A DNA stretch of 64,000 bases from Rugamonas brunnea (GTDB lineage: Bacteria; Pseudomonadota; Gammaproteobacteria; Burkholderiales; Burkholderiaceae_D): positions 1-64,000 of the forward strand of contig NZ_JACEZT010000019.1 of NCBI RefSeq assembly GCF_014042345.1, given 5' to 3'. Shown one piece after another: positions 51,690-60,368 of the stretch. The translations under genes were made by a program, and so were the position numbers. The number at the start of each line of letters is the position of its first letter. Positions within the stretch are counted from its first letter, which is position 1. A model generated the notes under the pieces. The model saw only the letters and a list, made by a program, of their open reading frames with translations. It was not told the origin of the DNA and searched no databases.

Positions 51690-54215
51690 CTAACAGCTCA
51701 CCTCCCCATACTCCAGCAAGCCGAACAGGGATGCGATGTCGATCAGTTGTATCAACACCTCACCCCCATACGCCTTGATGATCCGCGTGACCAGCGAACG
51801 CCCGTCCTGACTTACCAGCGGCAGCGCGATCAGGTCGTCGTCGCCGAATTTGGCCACGCCGTGCAACTCGCTCACCAACAAGCCCACGGTGCGTGCGCCG
51901 TGGCGCACCACCACCACCTGCGAACGGCCATCGATTTCAGTGCTGCGGCCGGACAGGAAAAAGCCAAGGTCGTACACCCATACATGGTCGGTATCGTCCT
52001 TGCCGGCCCCGTCCAGTTCCAGTATGCCGATGCATGCCGCCCCGCCGCCCATCGAGACGGGCGTCAGCTTGGACGCCGTGCGCGCTTCGTACACCCCGGC
52101 CGCGTCCATGGCGAATAGCGACGTGCCGACGAAGAAGGTGGCGTACTCCGCGCCGTGCCCGCCACCGGCCGGCGCCGACAACATCCGGGGGCGCGCCGTG
52201 CCAGCCGCGCCGCCGGCGCGCACGGCGCCGAACGATTGCACCACCACGGCCAGCACGTCGGCCGGATAGCCGTCCGACACCTTGAACTCGCGATAGCCAT
52301 GCGACACGGTGCAGCCAAGCAGCGCATAGTGCTCGTCGTGCGTCAGCAGGCAGGAGCCGCTGCGGCCATTCTCCATGGCCGCCAGATGGGGCGCGATCTC
52401 GAAAGTGGCGCCGACGGGCCGCGCCGGATCGGTGCTGGCGATGATGGTGCCCGACCGTTCGATGAAGCAGGCGTGCAGGTTGGCCCGGCCGCCCAAGGCC
52501 CCGCGCAGCATCGCATCGAATTCCGTCGCCGCGTCGAACACGATGCCGATGCCGCCGATCACGGCCTGGTCCGGCCCCGGCGAGCGGATCGCGGCGTGGT
52601 AGACGTAGGTGGGCCGGCCATCGTAGAGCGGCGATGGCGCGAACGGCGTGACGTGGTAGTCCTGCTCCGTGCGCAGCGCCAGCACGGCGGCCAGCGCATC
52701 GGCGTCGATCGCCGTCGCCGAGCAGGGGCCGGAACTGGCCACCACCTTGCCGTCCACGTCATAGACCACCAGCGAGGAATAGACGGTGTAGAGGCCGTGG
52801 ATGTAGGCCAGCACGTTGGCGATGCGCGCGCCGCGGTCGGGCTGCTCGCCGGCCAGCAAGCGCCGTAGTTCCGGCGACAGCGCCCACCAGCGGCAGTCGT
52901 TGGCGCGCTCGTACAGATTGCGGTCCAGCAGATCGACCATCAGGTGCGAGGCGAATTCCGCGTCGCGCAGGCCGGCCGCCAGCACGGTCTCGAACAGCTC
53001 GTCGATCGAATCGGCGAACAGGGCGTTACTGCGCGCGCCCGTTTCGCTGATCTGCTCCAGTACGCTCTGCAGCCGCGCCGAGTCGCCCTCCTGGCCCGAG
53101 CTCATCACCTGCCCGTTCCAGACCACGCGCCGCACCATCTCCGCCGCCCCGACGATCTCGTGCAGGGGCGGGCAGAACGAGCGCGCGTGTGACAGCAGGC
53201 CCTCGGCCCATTCCGGCGCCAGGCCGGCCAGCACGTCGCTGTCCAGGCTGCCGAAGGCGACGTCCACCGGCACCATGACCTGGCCCTGCCAGCCGTCCGG
53301 CCCGGGATAGCCCTGGTAGCCGGGCGAGACGGCGGTGCGCACCAGGTAGTCGCGGCCGGCATGCTTCATCAGGGTGGGGCTGCCCTTGCGGTTGACGGGC
53401 ACCGTGGCGCCCAGCGGTATCCAGAGCGGATCGGCGCTGGCGATCACGGCGCCGTCGGCGTCGAGCAGCAGCATCAGGGTCCGCTCCGTATGGTCGCGGT
53501 GGGTGTGGAAGATGCGCGCCATCTCCTCCTCGAAATGGAAGCACAGGCACAGCACGCCGACCACGGCGCCGGTGGCCGGATGGTGCATGCGGCGCGAGTA
53601 GATCAGCGCCTGGCGCTTGCCCGGCCGCAGGTCGCTGGCGCGGAAAGTTTCGACGTGGCTGTCGCAGGACAGGGTGGCGGCGATCAGCGGATCTTCGCTG
53701 CGCGCGACCGGGCTGGCGTCGTCGATCTGCGCCAGCACCGTGCCGTCGGGCGCCAGCAGGATGATTTCATCGTAGACCGAGTATTTGTCGCGATAGGAGC
53801 GCAGCCGCGCGCGCACGCGCTCGACGTCATTGCCGGCGTCCCCGTCCAGGCCTGCCACAAAGGCGCACAGCTCGTGGTCGGTGGCGAGAAAGCCCACGTC
53901 CGCCGTGCGCTCGTACAGGTTGCGCACCACGATCTCGATGATGTACTGGGACTTGGTCGCCATCTCGGCCAGCACCGTGTTGGTCTTTTCGCGCGCCAGA
54001 CCGGCCACCAGCTCTTGCTCCAGCTGGCTGAAGCCGGCGCGCGTCGCCATCACGGTTGGCAGTATCGTTTCGGCCTCGTTCGGGCAATTCATCTTGGCCG
54101 AGGCCTCGATCATGCGCCACATCAGATTTAGTTCGTGCAGCGACCGTTCGCATCGGCCGACATCGGGCATGTAGGGCAGGAAACGGTCTACCGGAAAGGG
54201 CAGGGTCATGTTCAT
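51690..54215 (-). CDS. Soluble tandem-Cache-like sensor with C-terminal CheW domain
   Basis: An 841-residue protein. Two halves share an internal duplication: RNLYERTADVGFLATDHEL near residue 98 and RNLYERANDCRWWALSPEL near residue 425, each followed by a YSVYD/YTVYS strand and a DG-T/KV turn, then Cache-like sensor strands. The last 170 residues form a CheW-like domain (VGTSLFAMDAAGVYEA; VSELHGVAKF; final GGEVLIQLIDIASLFGL). No transmembrane segments are visible. GAGGAG lies 8 bases before the ATG at 54215; a much longer in-frame reading only covers the next gene out of frame. It probably docks to chemoreceptor arrays in response to a cytoplasmic signal. Confidence 0.82.
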   Translation of the reverse strand: MNMTLPFPVDRFLPYMPDVGRCERSLHELNLMWRMIEASAKMNCPNEAETILPTVMATRAGFSQLEQELVAGLAREKTNTVLAEMATKSQYIIEIVVRNLYERTADVGFLATDHELCAFVAGLDGDAGNDVERVRARLRSYRDKYSVYDEIILLAPDGTVLAQIDDASPVARSEDPLIAATLSCDSHVETFRASDLRPGKRQALIYSRRMHHPATGAVVGVLCLCFHFEEEMARIFHTHRDHTERTLMLLLDADGAVIASADPLWIPLGATVPVNRKGSPTLMKHAGRDYLVRTAVSPGYQGYPGPDGWQGQVMVPVDVAFGSLDSDVLAGLAPEWAEGLLSHARSFCPPLHEIVGAAEMVRRVVWNGQVMSSGQEGDSARLQSVLEQISETGARSNALFADSIDELFETVLAAGLRDAEFASHLMVDLLDRNLYERANDCRWWALSPELRRLLAGEQPDRGARIANVLAYIHGLYTVYSSLVVYDVDGKVVASSGPCSATAIDADALAAVLALRTEQDYHVTPFAPSPLYDGRPTYVYHAAIRSPGPDQAVIGGIGIVFDAATEFDAMLRGALGGRANLHACFIERSGTIIASTDPARPVGATFEIAPHLAAMENGRSGSCLLTHDEHYALLGCTVSHGYREFKVSDGYPADVLAVVVQSFGAVRAGGAAGTARPRMLSAPAGGGHGAEYATFFVGTSLFAMDAAGVYEARTASKLTPVSMGGGAACIGILELDGAGKDDTDHVWVYDLGFFLSGRSTEIDGRSQVVVVRHGARTVGLLVSELHGVAKFGDDDLIALPLVSQDGRSLVTRIIKAYGGEVLIQLIDIASLFGLLEYGEVSC

Positions 54216-54226
54216 ACGCGCGCTCC

Positions 54227-56524
54227 TCAGGGAAGTTCGGGAATCGGAGTCCGCGCCGGCGTCGACGCGGGCGCAGGCGCAGGTGTCGCGGTCGGTGCCG
54301 GTGCCGGGCGCTGCGCGGTGGCGGCACCTTGCTTGGCACGCGATGCAGCAAGCATCGCGATCAGCTGGGCCAGCGCCATCGGGCGGCCGGGCAGGTAGCC
54401 CTGGATCAGCGCGCAGCCGTACTGGCGCAGGAAACCCAGGTGCGCATCCAGCTCCACGCCTTCGGCGATCACGCGCAATTTCATGTTGCGGCCCAGGTCG
54501 ATGATGGTGCGCACGATGGCGCAATCGTTCTGGTCGTGCGGCACGCCTTGCAGGAACAGCCGGTCTATCTTCAGCGAGCTGATGGGCAATGACTTCAGCA
54601 GCGACAGCGACGAATAGCCCATGCCGAAATCGTCGAGGCTGATCTCGAACCCCAGCCGCTCCAGTTCGCGCATGATGGGCAGGGTCTTGTCCTTGTGCCG
54701 CATGACGACGGTCTCGGTCAGCTCCAGGCAGATCTGGCGCGGATCGACGCCGGCGGCGGCGGTGATGGCCAGCAGCTCGCGCGGCAGGTCGCGGTCGAGG
54801 AATTCCGGCGCCGCCATGTTGACGTGCACCTGGATGCCGCCGTGGCCCGCCGCGCGCAGACGCGGCAGGTCGCGGCAGACCTGCTCGATGACCCAGCGCC
54901 CGATCAGCACGATCAGGCGGCTGTGCTCGGCCACCGGGATGAACTGGTCCGGCGGCACGATGGTGCCGTCGGCCTTGCGCCAGCGGATCAGCGCTTCCAG
55001 CCCCACCAGCCGCGGGCCCTGGATGTCGTAGATCGGCTGGTATTCGAGGAAGAATTCGTCGCCGTCGAGCGCGTCCTGCAGCGCCGTCAGCATCAGCAAC
55101 TGGGCCGCCTTGGCGCGCTGCTTGCTGTCGTGGTCGCGGTTGAAGTAGCTGACCAGGTTGCGCCCATGGTCCTTGCTGACGTACATCGCGGCGTCGGCCG
55201 CGTGCAGCAGCTGGGCCGTGTTGTCGCCGTCGCGCGGGAACAGGCTGATGCCCACGCTGGCCGACACCGACAGATCGTGTCCCATGTAGTTGAAGCGCAC
55301 GCGCGCCGCCTCCAGCACGGCGCTGGCCAGCGCGTCGAGCCGCGCCCCGGTCAGGCCGGCGGGCGCCAGCAACGCGAACTCGTCGCCGCCGAGACGCGCC
55401 ACCACGCCGTCGCCGGGCAGCAGCGCCCGCAGGCGGTGGGCGAACTCGCACAGCACCTGGTTGCCCGCCGCGTGGCCAAAGCCGTCGTTGATGGGCTTGA
55501 ACTGGTCGAGGTCGATGTACAGCAGGCCGAACTCGCGGCCCCTGGCGCAAGCCGCGTCCAGCAGCGTGTGGAAATGGGCGCGGTTGACCAGGCCGGTCAT
55601 CTCATCCGTTTGCGCCAGCACCCGGACGCGCTCCTGCTGCACCATGCGTTGCGCGGTCTGCGCGATGAGGGCGCTGATCGACGCGGCCAATCCCGGCAAT
55701 TGCGCCTCGCGCTGGCGCGGGGCGGCGCTAAAGAACTCCAGCACGCCGGCCCGGTGCAGCTTGCCGTCGGCGGCCACATAGGTCACGGGGAAGAAGAAGC
55801 CCGACTGCAGGCCGCAGTGGCCGGCGGCGCGCGCGCGCGTGCGGTCGGCGTGGGTCACGGTCGTGTCCACCCATTGCGCCTCGCCGGTGCGCCAGGTCTG
55901 GCCCACCAGCCCCTCGTCTGGCGTGACGGCCAGGCGCATGGTCGCGTCGCGGAACTGCGTGTAGTCGCGGTCGGGCTTGTGCCAGACGTGCTTGCAGCTC
56001 AGGAGGTCGACCGTGTCGCCCCGTTCCAGTGCCCAGTAGGCGCCCCATTCCCAACCCAGTTCATCGCAGACCAGGTGCAGGATCTTGTCGACGGCGGCGT
56101 CGAAGGTGTCGGTGCCGATCAGGTATTGGGTCAATGCGAAATTGAAGCGCTCGCGGGTGGCCGCGCGCTTGGCCGTGGTGACGTCTTTGAGTATGCCGCT
56201 GGCCATGGGCAGGTCCGCCGCCGGCAGCGCTTGCAGGCGCAGCCAGCGCACGCCATGGTCCGGCGCGAAGACGCGGAACTCGCACAGCACTGGCTTGCCG
56301 GTGTGGGCTATCTCGCTCAGTGCGGCCGCCAGCGGTGCGCTGTCTTCCGGCACCACCCCCGTCGTCCACTCGTCATGCGCGCGGTCTGGCGCCAGGCTGA
56401 GCAACCGCAGGGCGACGGCTGAAAAGCGCATGCGGGCGTTGGCGCGATCCATGGCCCAGCGCCCCAGTCCGGCGAGCTCGTCCAATAAATCGGCTTGCGA
56501 CGGGAAAGCCGTGCCGGTGTCCAT
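54227..56524 (-). CDS. PAS/GAF-GGDEF-EAL cyclic-di-GMP protein
   Basis: A 765-residue protein with a PAS-like region (about 15-120), a GAF domain (about 140-300; DEGLVGQTWRTGEAQWVDTT), a GGDEF domain (about 330-480; RLGGDEFALL) and an EAL domain (about 500-735). EAL catalytic residues are intact: EALIRW, HVNMA, ELTETVV, DDFGMGYSS, LKIDRLF, AEGVE. The I-site RxxD is missing (LPGD). It ends in an Ala/Pro/Thr-rich tail. The ATG at 56524 is chosen; an upstream TTG at 56689 is possible and neither has a strong ribosome binding site. It lies 11 bases before the CheW-domain gene, implying co-expression. Confidence 0.88.
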   Translation of the reverse strand: MDTGTAFPSQADLLDELAGLGRWAMDRANARMRFSAVALRLLSLAPDRAHDEWTTGVVPEDSAPLAAALSEIAHTGKPVLCEFRVFAPDHGVRWLRLQALPAADLPMASGILKDVTTAKRAATRERFNFALTQYLIGTDTFDAAVDKILHLVCDELGWEWGAYWALERGDTVDLLSCKHVWHKPDRDYTQFRDATMRLAVTPDEGLVGQTWRTGEAQWVDTTVTHADRTRARAAGHCGLQSGFFFPVTYVAADGKLHRAGVLEFFSAAPRQREAQLPGLAASISALIAQTAQRMVQQERVRVLAQTDEMTGLVNRAHFHTLLDAACARGREFGLLYIDLDQFKPINDGFGHAAGNQVLCEFAHRLRALLPGDGVVARLGGDEFALLAPAGLTGARLDALASAVLEAARVRFNYMGHDLSVSASVGISLFPRDGDNTAQLLHAADAAMYVSKDHGRNLVSYFNRDHDSKQRAKAAQLLMLTALQDALDGDEFFLEYQPIYDIQGPRLVGLEALIRWRKADGTIVPPDQFIPVAEHSRLIVLIGRWVIEQVCRDLPRLRAAGHGGIQVHVNMAAPEFLDRDLPRELLAITAAAGVDPRQICLELTETVVMRHKDKTLPIMRELERLGFEISLDDFGMGYSSLSLLKSLPISSLKIDRLFLQGVPHDQNDCAIVRTIIDLGRNMKLRVIAEGVELDAHLGFLRQYGCALIQGYLPGRPMALAQLIAMLAASRAKQGAATAQRPAPAPTATPAPAPASTPARTPIPELP

Positions 56525-57149
56525 GGCCGCGTGCGCGGGGGGAATGTGCGTAAGGTGATCGTCCAAAGCCGGGTCCTGAAAATCGTTGAAGGCGTGAGTC
56601 CGCGGCAGATAGACCGGACCGGCACATCGCGCGCGACGTGCGCCATCCCAGGCCGTGCGCACCGAAGTGAACACATCGTGCACCAGCAACTAGCATTTCG
56701 CTGTGGCAACGAAGGCCTGCGAGATCCAGACTGGGCCCAGAGCTGGTGGCGCCGGGCCTACGACGAAAACATCACATGGAATTTGCTTTTGGCATGGTTG
56801 TGGTTAGCAGTATTCATGCCATGTTGCAAGTGACTGGAGGGCACCTAGGGAGGCAGAGCGTAGGGTAGGGCTGGGGCTGGAGTCCTTGAAGATGAGCGAG
56901 TCCGGAAAGGTCTGTATCCGTGTTGATTTCCGCAACGTGAACTAGCGCACCGACCCGCTCGGCCACCGCAGTGTGTTCTCGTCGCCAGGGGCGCTATGGT
57001 CGCCGGCCTTTAGCGTCTTGGCCTGCACGCAAATTCCGATTTTTACATCGTGAATTCTCCCCTAAGATATCTGATGACCGATCATTGATCGGCATCAGAA
57101 CTTGATGCCCAAGCTGTGCTAGAGGGCTTGGCCGTCGCGAGGGGGAGTA
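56525..57149. other. Intergenic boundary between backbone genes and the restriction-modification island
   Basis: No convincing gene in these 625 bases. They must hold the promoter of the GGDEF-EAL gene and of vsr, and base composition falls towards the right end. The only structured element I see is the hairpin at 57071-57098. An open frame on the minus strand here (56994-57776) is the antisense of vsr. Confidence 0.6.
57071..57098. promoter_or_regulatory. Hairpin/inverted repeat upstream of vsr
   Basis: CTGATG-A-CCGATCA (57071-57084) pairs with TGATCGG-CATCAG (57086-57098), giving 13 pairs with one bulged A. It lies 52-79 bases before the vsr start and could be an operator for the restriction-modification genes or a 5' leader structure. 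Confidence 0.35.
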
Positions 57150-57572
57150 GTGGTCGACTCTGTCACACCTGAGCTGCGCAGCGACATCATGTCGCGCATC
57201 CGGGCCAAGGATACCCGGCCGGAGATGATCGTCCGGCGCATGCTGCACAAGGCGGGATATCGTTACCGCCTGCATGTCCGGAAGCTGCCAGGTACGCCTG
57301 ATTTGGTATTCCCGGCACGCAAGAAGGTGATTTTTGTTCATGGTTGCTTTTGGCACATGCATGCGGGTTGCGAATTCGCCCGAATCCCGAAGACGCGAGT
57401 CGAATTCTGGACGACGAAATTGATGGCCAACAAGGCGCGGGACGATAAGAACCTGGCAGCGCTGCGGGCGGCGGGGTGGGATGTTCTGACGATATGGGAG
57501 TGCGAACTGCGTCAATCTGGATTGCTGAACGTGTTGACGCAGTTTCTTGAGTGTGGATCGCAGGAACGTTGA
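57150..57572 (+). CDS. vsr: Very short patch repair endonuclease
   Basis: A 140-residue Vsr nuclease. It nicks next to T:G mismatches that arise when 5-methylcytosine deaminates, protecting genomes that carry C5-methyltransferases. Family motifs are present: RPEMIVRRMLHKAGYRYRLH, LPGTPDLVF with the catalytic Asp, VIFVHGCFWHMHAGC with zinc-ligand Cys/His, RVEFWTTKL, and WDVLTIWECEL. Start is GTG at 57150; an internal ATG at 57189 is less likely because conserved residues would be lost. It precedes the C5-methyltransferase as expected. Confidence 0.93.
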   Translation: MVDSVTPELRSDIMSRIRAKDTRPEMIVRRMLHKAGYRYRLHVRKLPGTPDLVFPARKKVIFVHGCFWHMHAGCEFARIPKTRVEFWTTKLMANKARDDKNLAALRAAGWDVLTIWECELRQSGLLNVLTQFLECGSQER

Positions 57573-57777
57573 AAAATTTTCTATGAGAAATGGAAATTGC
57601 GTTTTGGAACTTCCGTCTTGCAGCCGACGCTTATACCAAGTGAGCTGTGGTTGCAGAGTGTGTCGATTTGGTCTCGGGTGCGATAAATACCTAGAGCATC
57701 CGCTATCGCTGTATACTTTGTGGCTAGTTGCCCTTGCATTTTTGTTGTATTTAAAACCATATTTCCAAGACCTCAAT

Positions 57778-58908
57778 ATGCCCTACGATTTAACCGATGA
57801 ACAACGGGACCGCTACCGCGAAATCTCTCTTCGTTCCAAAGCGCGGAAACAAGCGATGCTGCGGGACCACTCAGAGAGCGCGGGGGTACTCGAAGAAGAG
57901 CTTAATGAGCGTCTTGACCCCAATGACCTCATGCCGCAGCTTGATCGTCATGGTTTAACTGCCCTTTCTCTGTTTTCTGGAGGGGGAGGGCTGGACTTAG
58001 GCTTCGAGCGCGCAGGCTTTGAGCACCTGGCCTCATATGAAATACTCGACATTTGTGGAGAAACCTTGCGTGGGAACCGTCCTAACTGGGATGTGCATTC
58101 AGGCTCTATTGAAGGCGACGTCCGCGCTGCTCCATTTAGTCGTTATAGGGGCGTGGACATTGTTCATGGTGGGCCACCTTGCCAGCCATTTTCGATTGCT
58201 GGCAAGCAAGCTGGTGCAGACGACCCGCGAAATATGTGGCCTGATTTCGTTCGTTGTGTCCTGCAAACCCGTCCCCGCGCCTTTATTGCCGAAAATGTGC
58301 CAGGATTGTTGGATAGCAAATTCGAATCTTTTGTTGACGAATTTATCATTTCTCCGCTTAAAGGGCAGTACACTATCTTTAGGTTCAAACTTGCCGCTCA
58401 TGACTTTGGCGTTCCGCAGGCTCGCCGAAGGGTGTTCTTTGTTGGTTTTAGGGCAGCGCGTGACGCCGCACGATGGATTCAGCCTCAACCTACTCATGGC
58501 GATGTCGATACGGTATTTGGTCCTCTGTTGCCCCGTAACACCACTCGAACGAGCTTGGGGCTGCCTAGTATTGGTTTTGACGAGGTCGCGCCAACGTTGC
58601 GTTCTGGGTTCACTGGCCCCCGGAACACTACTGGTGTAGTAAATAGCAAGGCATCTATGACGGTATGGGACAAACTGAACGTGTGGCCAAACGGTGTCCA
58701 GCCTACTCGCTCAATGGCTGCGGCCTACACGCCAGAAAATGGGCATTTTCGTATGTCAGTTGACGATTGTGCTTTGCTGCAGGGCTTCCCAGGGGACTGG
58801 CGATTTAGTGGGGCTGTGTATCAAGTCCTCGGGCAGATAGGAAATAGCGTGTGTCCACCTGTGGCCTATGCAGTTGCTAGGCAGATTGCTATAGCCTTGG
58901 GGGTCTGA
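57778..58908 (+). CDS. DNA (cytosine-5-)-methyltransferase, Dcm-type
   Basis: A 376-residue type II C5-methyltransferase. Motifs in order: SLFSGGGGLDLGFERAGF (SAM), GGPPCQPFSIAGKQ with the catalytic Cys, FIAENVPGLL, PQARRRVFFVGF, a variable target-recognition region (about 240-330), and GNSVCPPVAYAVARQI at the end. ATG at 57778 follows a TATACT -10-like element (57712-57717). It overlaps the restriction endonuclease gene (TGATG). Codon use is less GC-rich than the backbone, a sign of transfer. The target site cannot be read from sequence. Confidence 0.93.
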   Translation: MPYDLTDEQRDRYREISLRSKARKQAMLRDHSESAGVLEEELNERLDPNDLMPQLDRHGLTALSLFSGGGGLDLGFERAGFEHLASYEILDICGETLRGNRPNWDVHSGSIEGDVRAAPFSRYRGVDIVHGGPPCQPFSIAGKQAGADDPRNMWPDFVRCVLQTRPRAFIAENVPGLLDSKFESFVDEFIISPLKGQYTIFRFKLAAHDFGVPQARRRVFFVGFRAARDAARWIQPQPTHGDVDTVFGPLLPRNTTRTSLGLPSIGFDEVAPTLRSGFTGPRNTTGVVNSKASMTVWDKLNVWPNGVQPTRSMAAAYTPENGHFRMSVDDCALLQGFPGDWRFSGAVYQVLGQIGNSVCPPVAYAVARQIAIALGV

Positions 58909-59660
58909 TGCCGGTTCAAGATGACGAGCGTGAACGTGAGTTGGTTCGGATGTTTAACCTTAACTGGGACCCTGCACACCAGCGTGCAGGAGTCGATGCA
59001 ATACTGGATCTTCCTGTTGGAGGGCGTCTTTGCCGCTTTGAGGTAGAGGTAAAATCTACGACGAATAGTACAGTTTCGACTGCTCGAGATGTTGGTATGG
59101 AACATATCGCTAAATGGCGTCGTAAGCTTTTTGTCATTGGATTTTATTCAAGAGAAGCGCGTCGCCCAGAGCTTCAAAGTTGCCTTTGTTTAACTCCAAT
59201 TGACATGGAGCCATGGATTGCATCCATTGAGGCGAAAATCATGATTGATTTTAAATTGGCAGCACGTGCATCCGCGAGATTTGTTCTTGATGATTTGTTT
59301 GATGTGTGCGGTGAAAAGGAACATTATTCAGTGACTGATGCTAAGAAGTTGCATAAGCAGCAATGGACTGGTGAGGAATATAATAACGCATTGGATATAA
59401 ACATTGACGGCAGGCAGCATATCTCGCAGGGAAAAATGCTGGAGATTTTACAGTTGAGATCGCGATACATAGCCGAGCGCGGCGCGACTCTCAATAATCC
59501 GCATGTAACCAAGAGTTTTCTGGATTCATTTGCGGATACAGACAGAGTTGTCGCTGGACCTAACTGGGCTGCGGATGTGCGGCGAATTGCGTCAGAGTTT
59601 GTGGCTGCCCATCCTGACCACCCGGCGATTCTGCCTCAGGTACCGTTGGTGGGAGCGTAG
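58908..59660 (+). CDS. Putative type II restriction endonuclease (PD-(D/E)xK type)
   Basis: A 250-residue protein whose start codon shares a base with the methyltransferase stop, the standard place for the cognate nuclease. A PD-(D/E)xK-like core is visible near the N-terminus: AGVDAILDL supplies the Asp and CRFEVEVKSTT the E-x-K, at about residues 29 and 50. The remainder is not recognised. It should cut DNA not methylated by the neighbour. Lower GC than the backbone. Confidence 0.75.
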   Translation: MPVQDDERERELVRMFNLNWDPAHQRAGVDAILDLPVGGRLCRFEVEVKSTTNSTVSTARDVGMEHIAKWRRKLFVIGFYSREARRPELQSCLCLTPIDMEPWIASIEAKIMIDFKLAARASARFVLDDLFDVCGEKEHYSVTDAKKLHKQQWTGEEYNNALDINIDGRQHISQGKMLEILQLRSRYIAERGATLNNPHVTKSFLDSFADTDRVVAGPNWAADVRRIASEFVAAHPDHPAILPQVPLVGA

Positions 59661-59692
59661 CGCATACATTACAAAAGTTCGAAGGGTTTTAT

Positions 59693-59713
59693 GAATCTCA
59701 GATCCTGAGATTC
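59693..59713. repeat. Short perfect inverted repeat
   Basis: GAATCTCAG (59693-59701) and CTGAGATTC (59705-59713) are perfect reverse complements separated by three bases, 32 bases after the restriction gene stop. AT-rich stem; a partial echo (AATCTGAGAT) occurs about 100 bases further on. Confidence 0.5.
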
Positions 59714-59737
59714 TAGTAGTACGTTCTAAGAAGCATA

Positions 59738-59765
59738 AAAGCCAACCGAACGAACGGTTGGCTTT
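59738..59765. terminator. Intrinsic terminator after the restriction-modification genes
   Basis: AAAGCCAACCG (59738-59748) pairs with CGGTTGGCTTT (59755-59765) over the loop AACGAA. T residues end the plus-strand stem (TTTCTC) and A residues precede it, so it can work in both directions. Confidence 0.75.
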
Positions 59766-59973
59766 CTCATGTGATATGCGTTTGCGACGTGTAGCAGGAC
59801 TCATAATCTGAGATATTTCGCCGTGTCAGCAAAGGTCCGGTCGGGCAACGGAACGTATCAGTTGAGACTTGAGGAAGCAAAAGGTGAGATTCCGGCGATA
59901 CTAAATCCGAAGCGAAACCTGCAAACGTTGAACAAGGGAAATCACCCATGGAAGTATCCCACCACCAAGAAAT

Positions 59974-59999
59974 CGGCTCCAAGAGCAGGCTTGGAGCCG
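59974..59999 (-). terminator. Hairpin downstream of the 112-residue protein gene
   Basis: CGGCTCCAAG (59974-59983) pairs perfectly with CTTGGAGCCG (59990-59999) over a 6-base loop. On the minus strand it follows the 60020 stop by 20 bases and is followed by ATTTCTT, a weak U-tract. Confidence 0.55.
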
Positions 60000-60019
60000 T
60001 GGGTTGATGATTGAATTGC

Positions 60020-60358
60020 TTAGTCGGCAGTTCTGTCTGATACCCAGGATTGGCTGCGGCCGACCACCGCACCGCGTAGTTCCTGCGTAAAGGAATTCAG
60101 ATCCTTCAACACCTCGTCCTGCGATGCTCCCGGTAGCGCGATCATCACACCAAGTGTCGCAGATGTCTTCTTTACGATCACGTCGCGCGTGGCAACGATC
60201 GTGCTGCCGGTCTCAGTATCACGCACGTAACGCGTGCCACCTTCGACCATTGCGTTCTGCACGCCATGCGCTTCAAGACTTGCCGCCAGGTCCAGCAGAT
60301 TGCGTACCTCGCCATCGATCGTTGGAACTGGGGCACTCGGAATTACCTCGTTTTTCAT
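60020..60358 (-). CDS. Hypothetical 112-residue protein, second gene of a two-gene operon
   Basis: A cytoplasmic protein with no recognised domain. The N-terminal half is helical (VRNLLDLAASLEAHGVQ) and the second half includes VATRDVIVKKTSATLGVMIALPGASQDEVLKDL. AAGGAG lies 6 bases upstream of the ATG at 60358, deciding the start against a longer reading. It begins 10 bases after the 339-residue gene and shares its promoter. It could be a regulator, antitoxin-like or accessory partner. Confidence 0.7.
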   Translation of the reverse strand: MKNEVIPSAPVPTIDGEVRNLLDLAASLEAHGVQNAMVEGGTRYVRDTETGSTIVATRDVIVKKTSATLGVMIALPGASQDEVLKDLNSFTQELRGAVVGRSQSWVSDRTAD

Positions 60359-60368
60359 GAGCATCTCC

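Larger units (their letters stand above)
59661..60019. other. Intergenic region with three hairpins, between convergent operons
   Basis: No supported gene in 359 bases; short open frames here lack ribosome sites and family resemblance. It contains an inverted repeat (59693-59713), an intrinsic terminator (59738-59765) and a third hairpin (59974-59999) that would end the minus-strand transcript. Confidence 0.6.

Noticed and set aside
56994..57776. 260-residue open frame on the minus strand opposite vsr
   Set aside because: Vsr motifs on the plus strand are unambiguous; the antisense frame has no recognisable motif and skewed composition.
57547..57777. N-terminal extension of the C5-methyltransferase with a hydrophobic stretch
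   Set aside because: It would use an alternative start with no ribosome site and precede the conserved N-terminus with unrelated residues; the ATG at 57778 fits the family.
59767..60072. Small frames on both strands in the 59.8-60.0 kb gap
   Set aside because: No ribosome site, no family resemblance, and the region is filled by hairpins expected at convergent operon ends.
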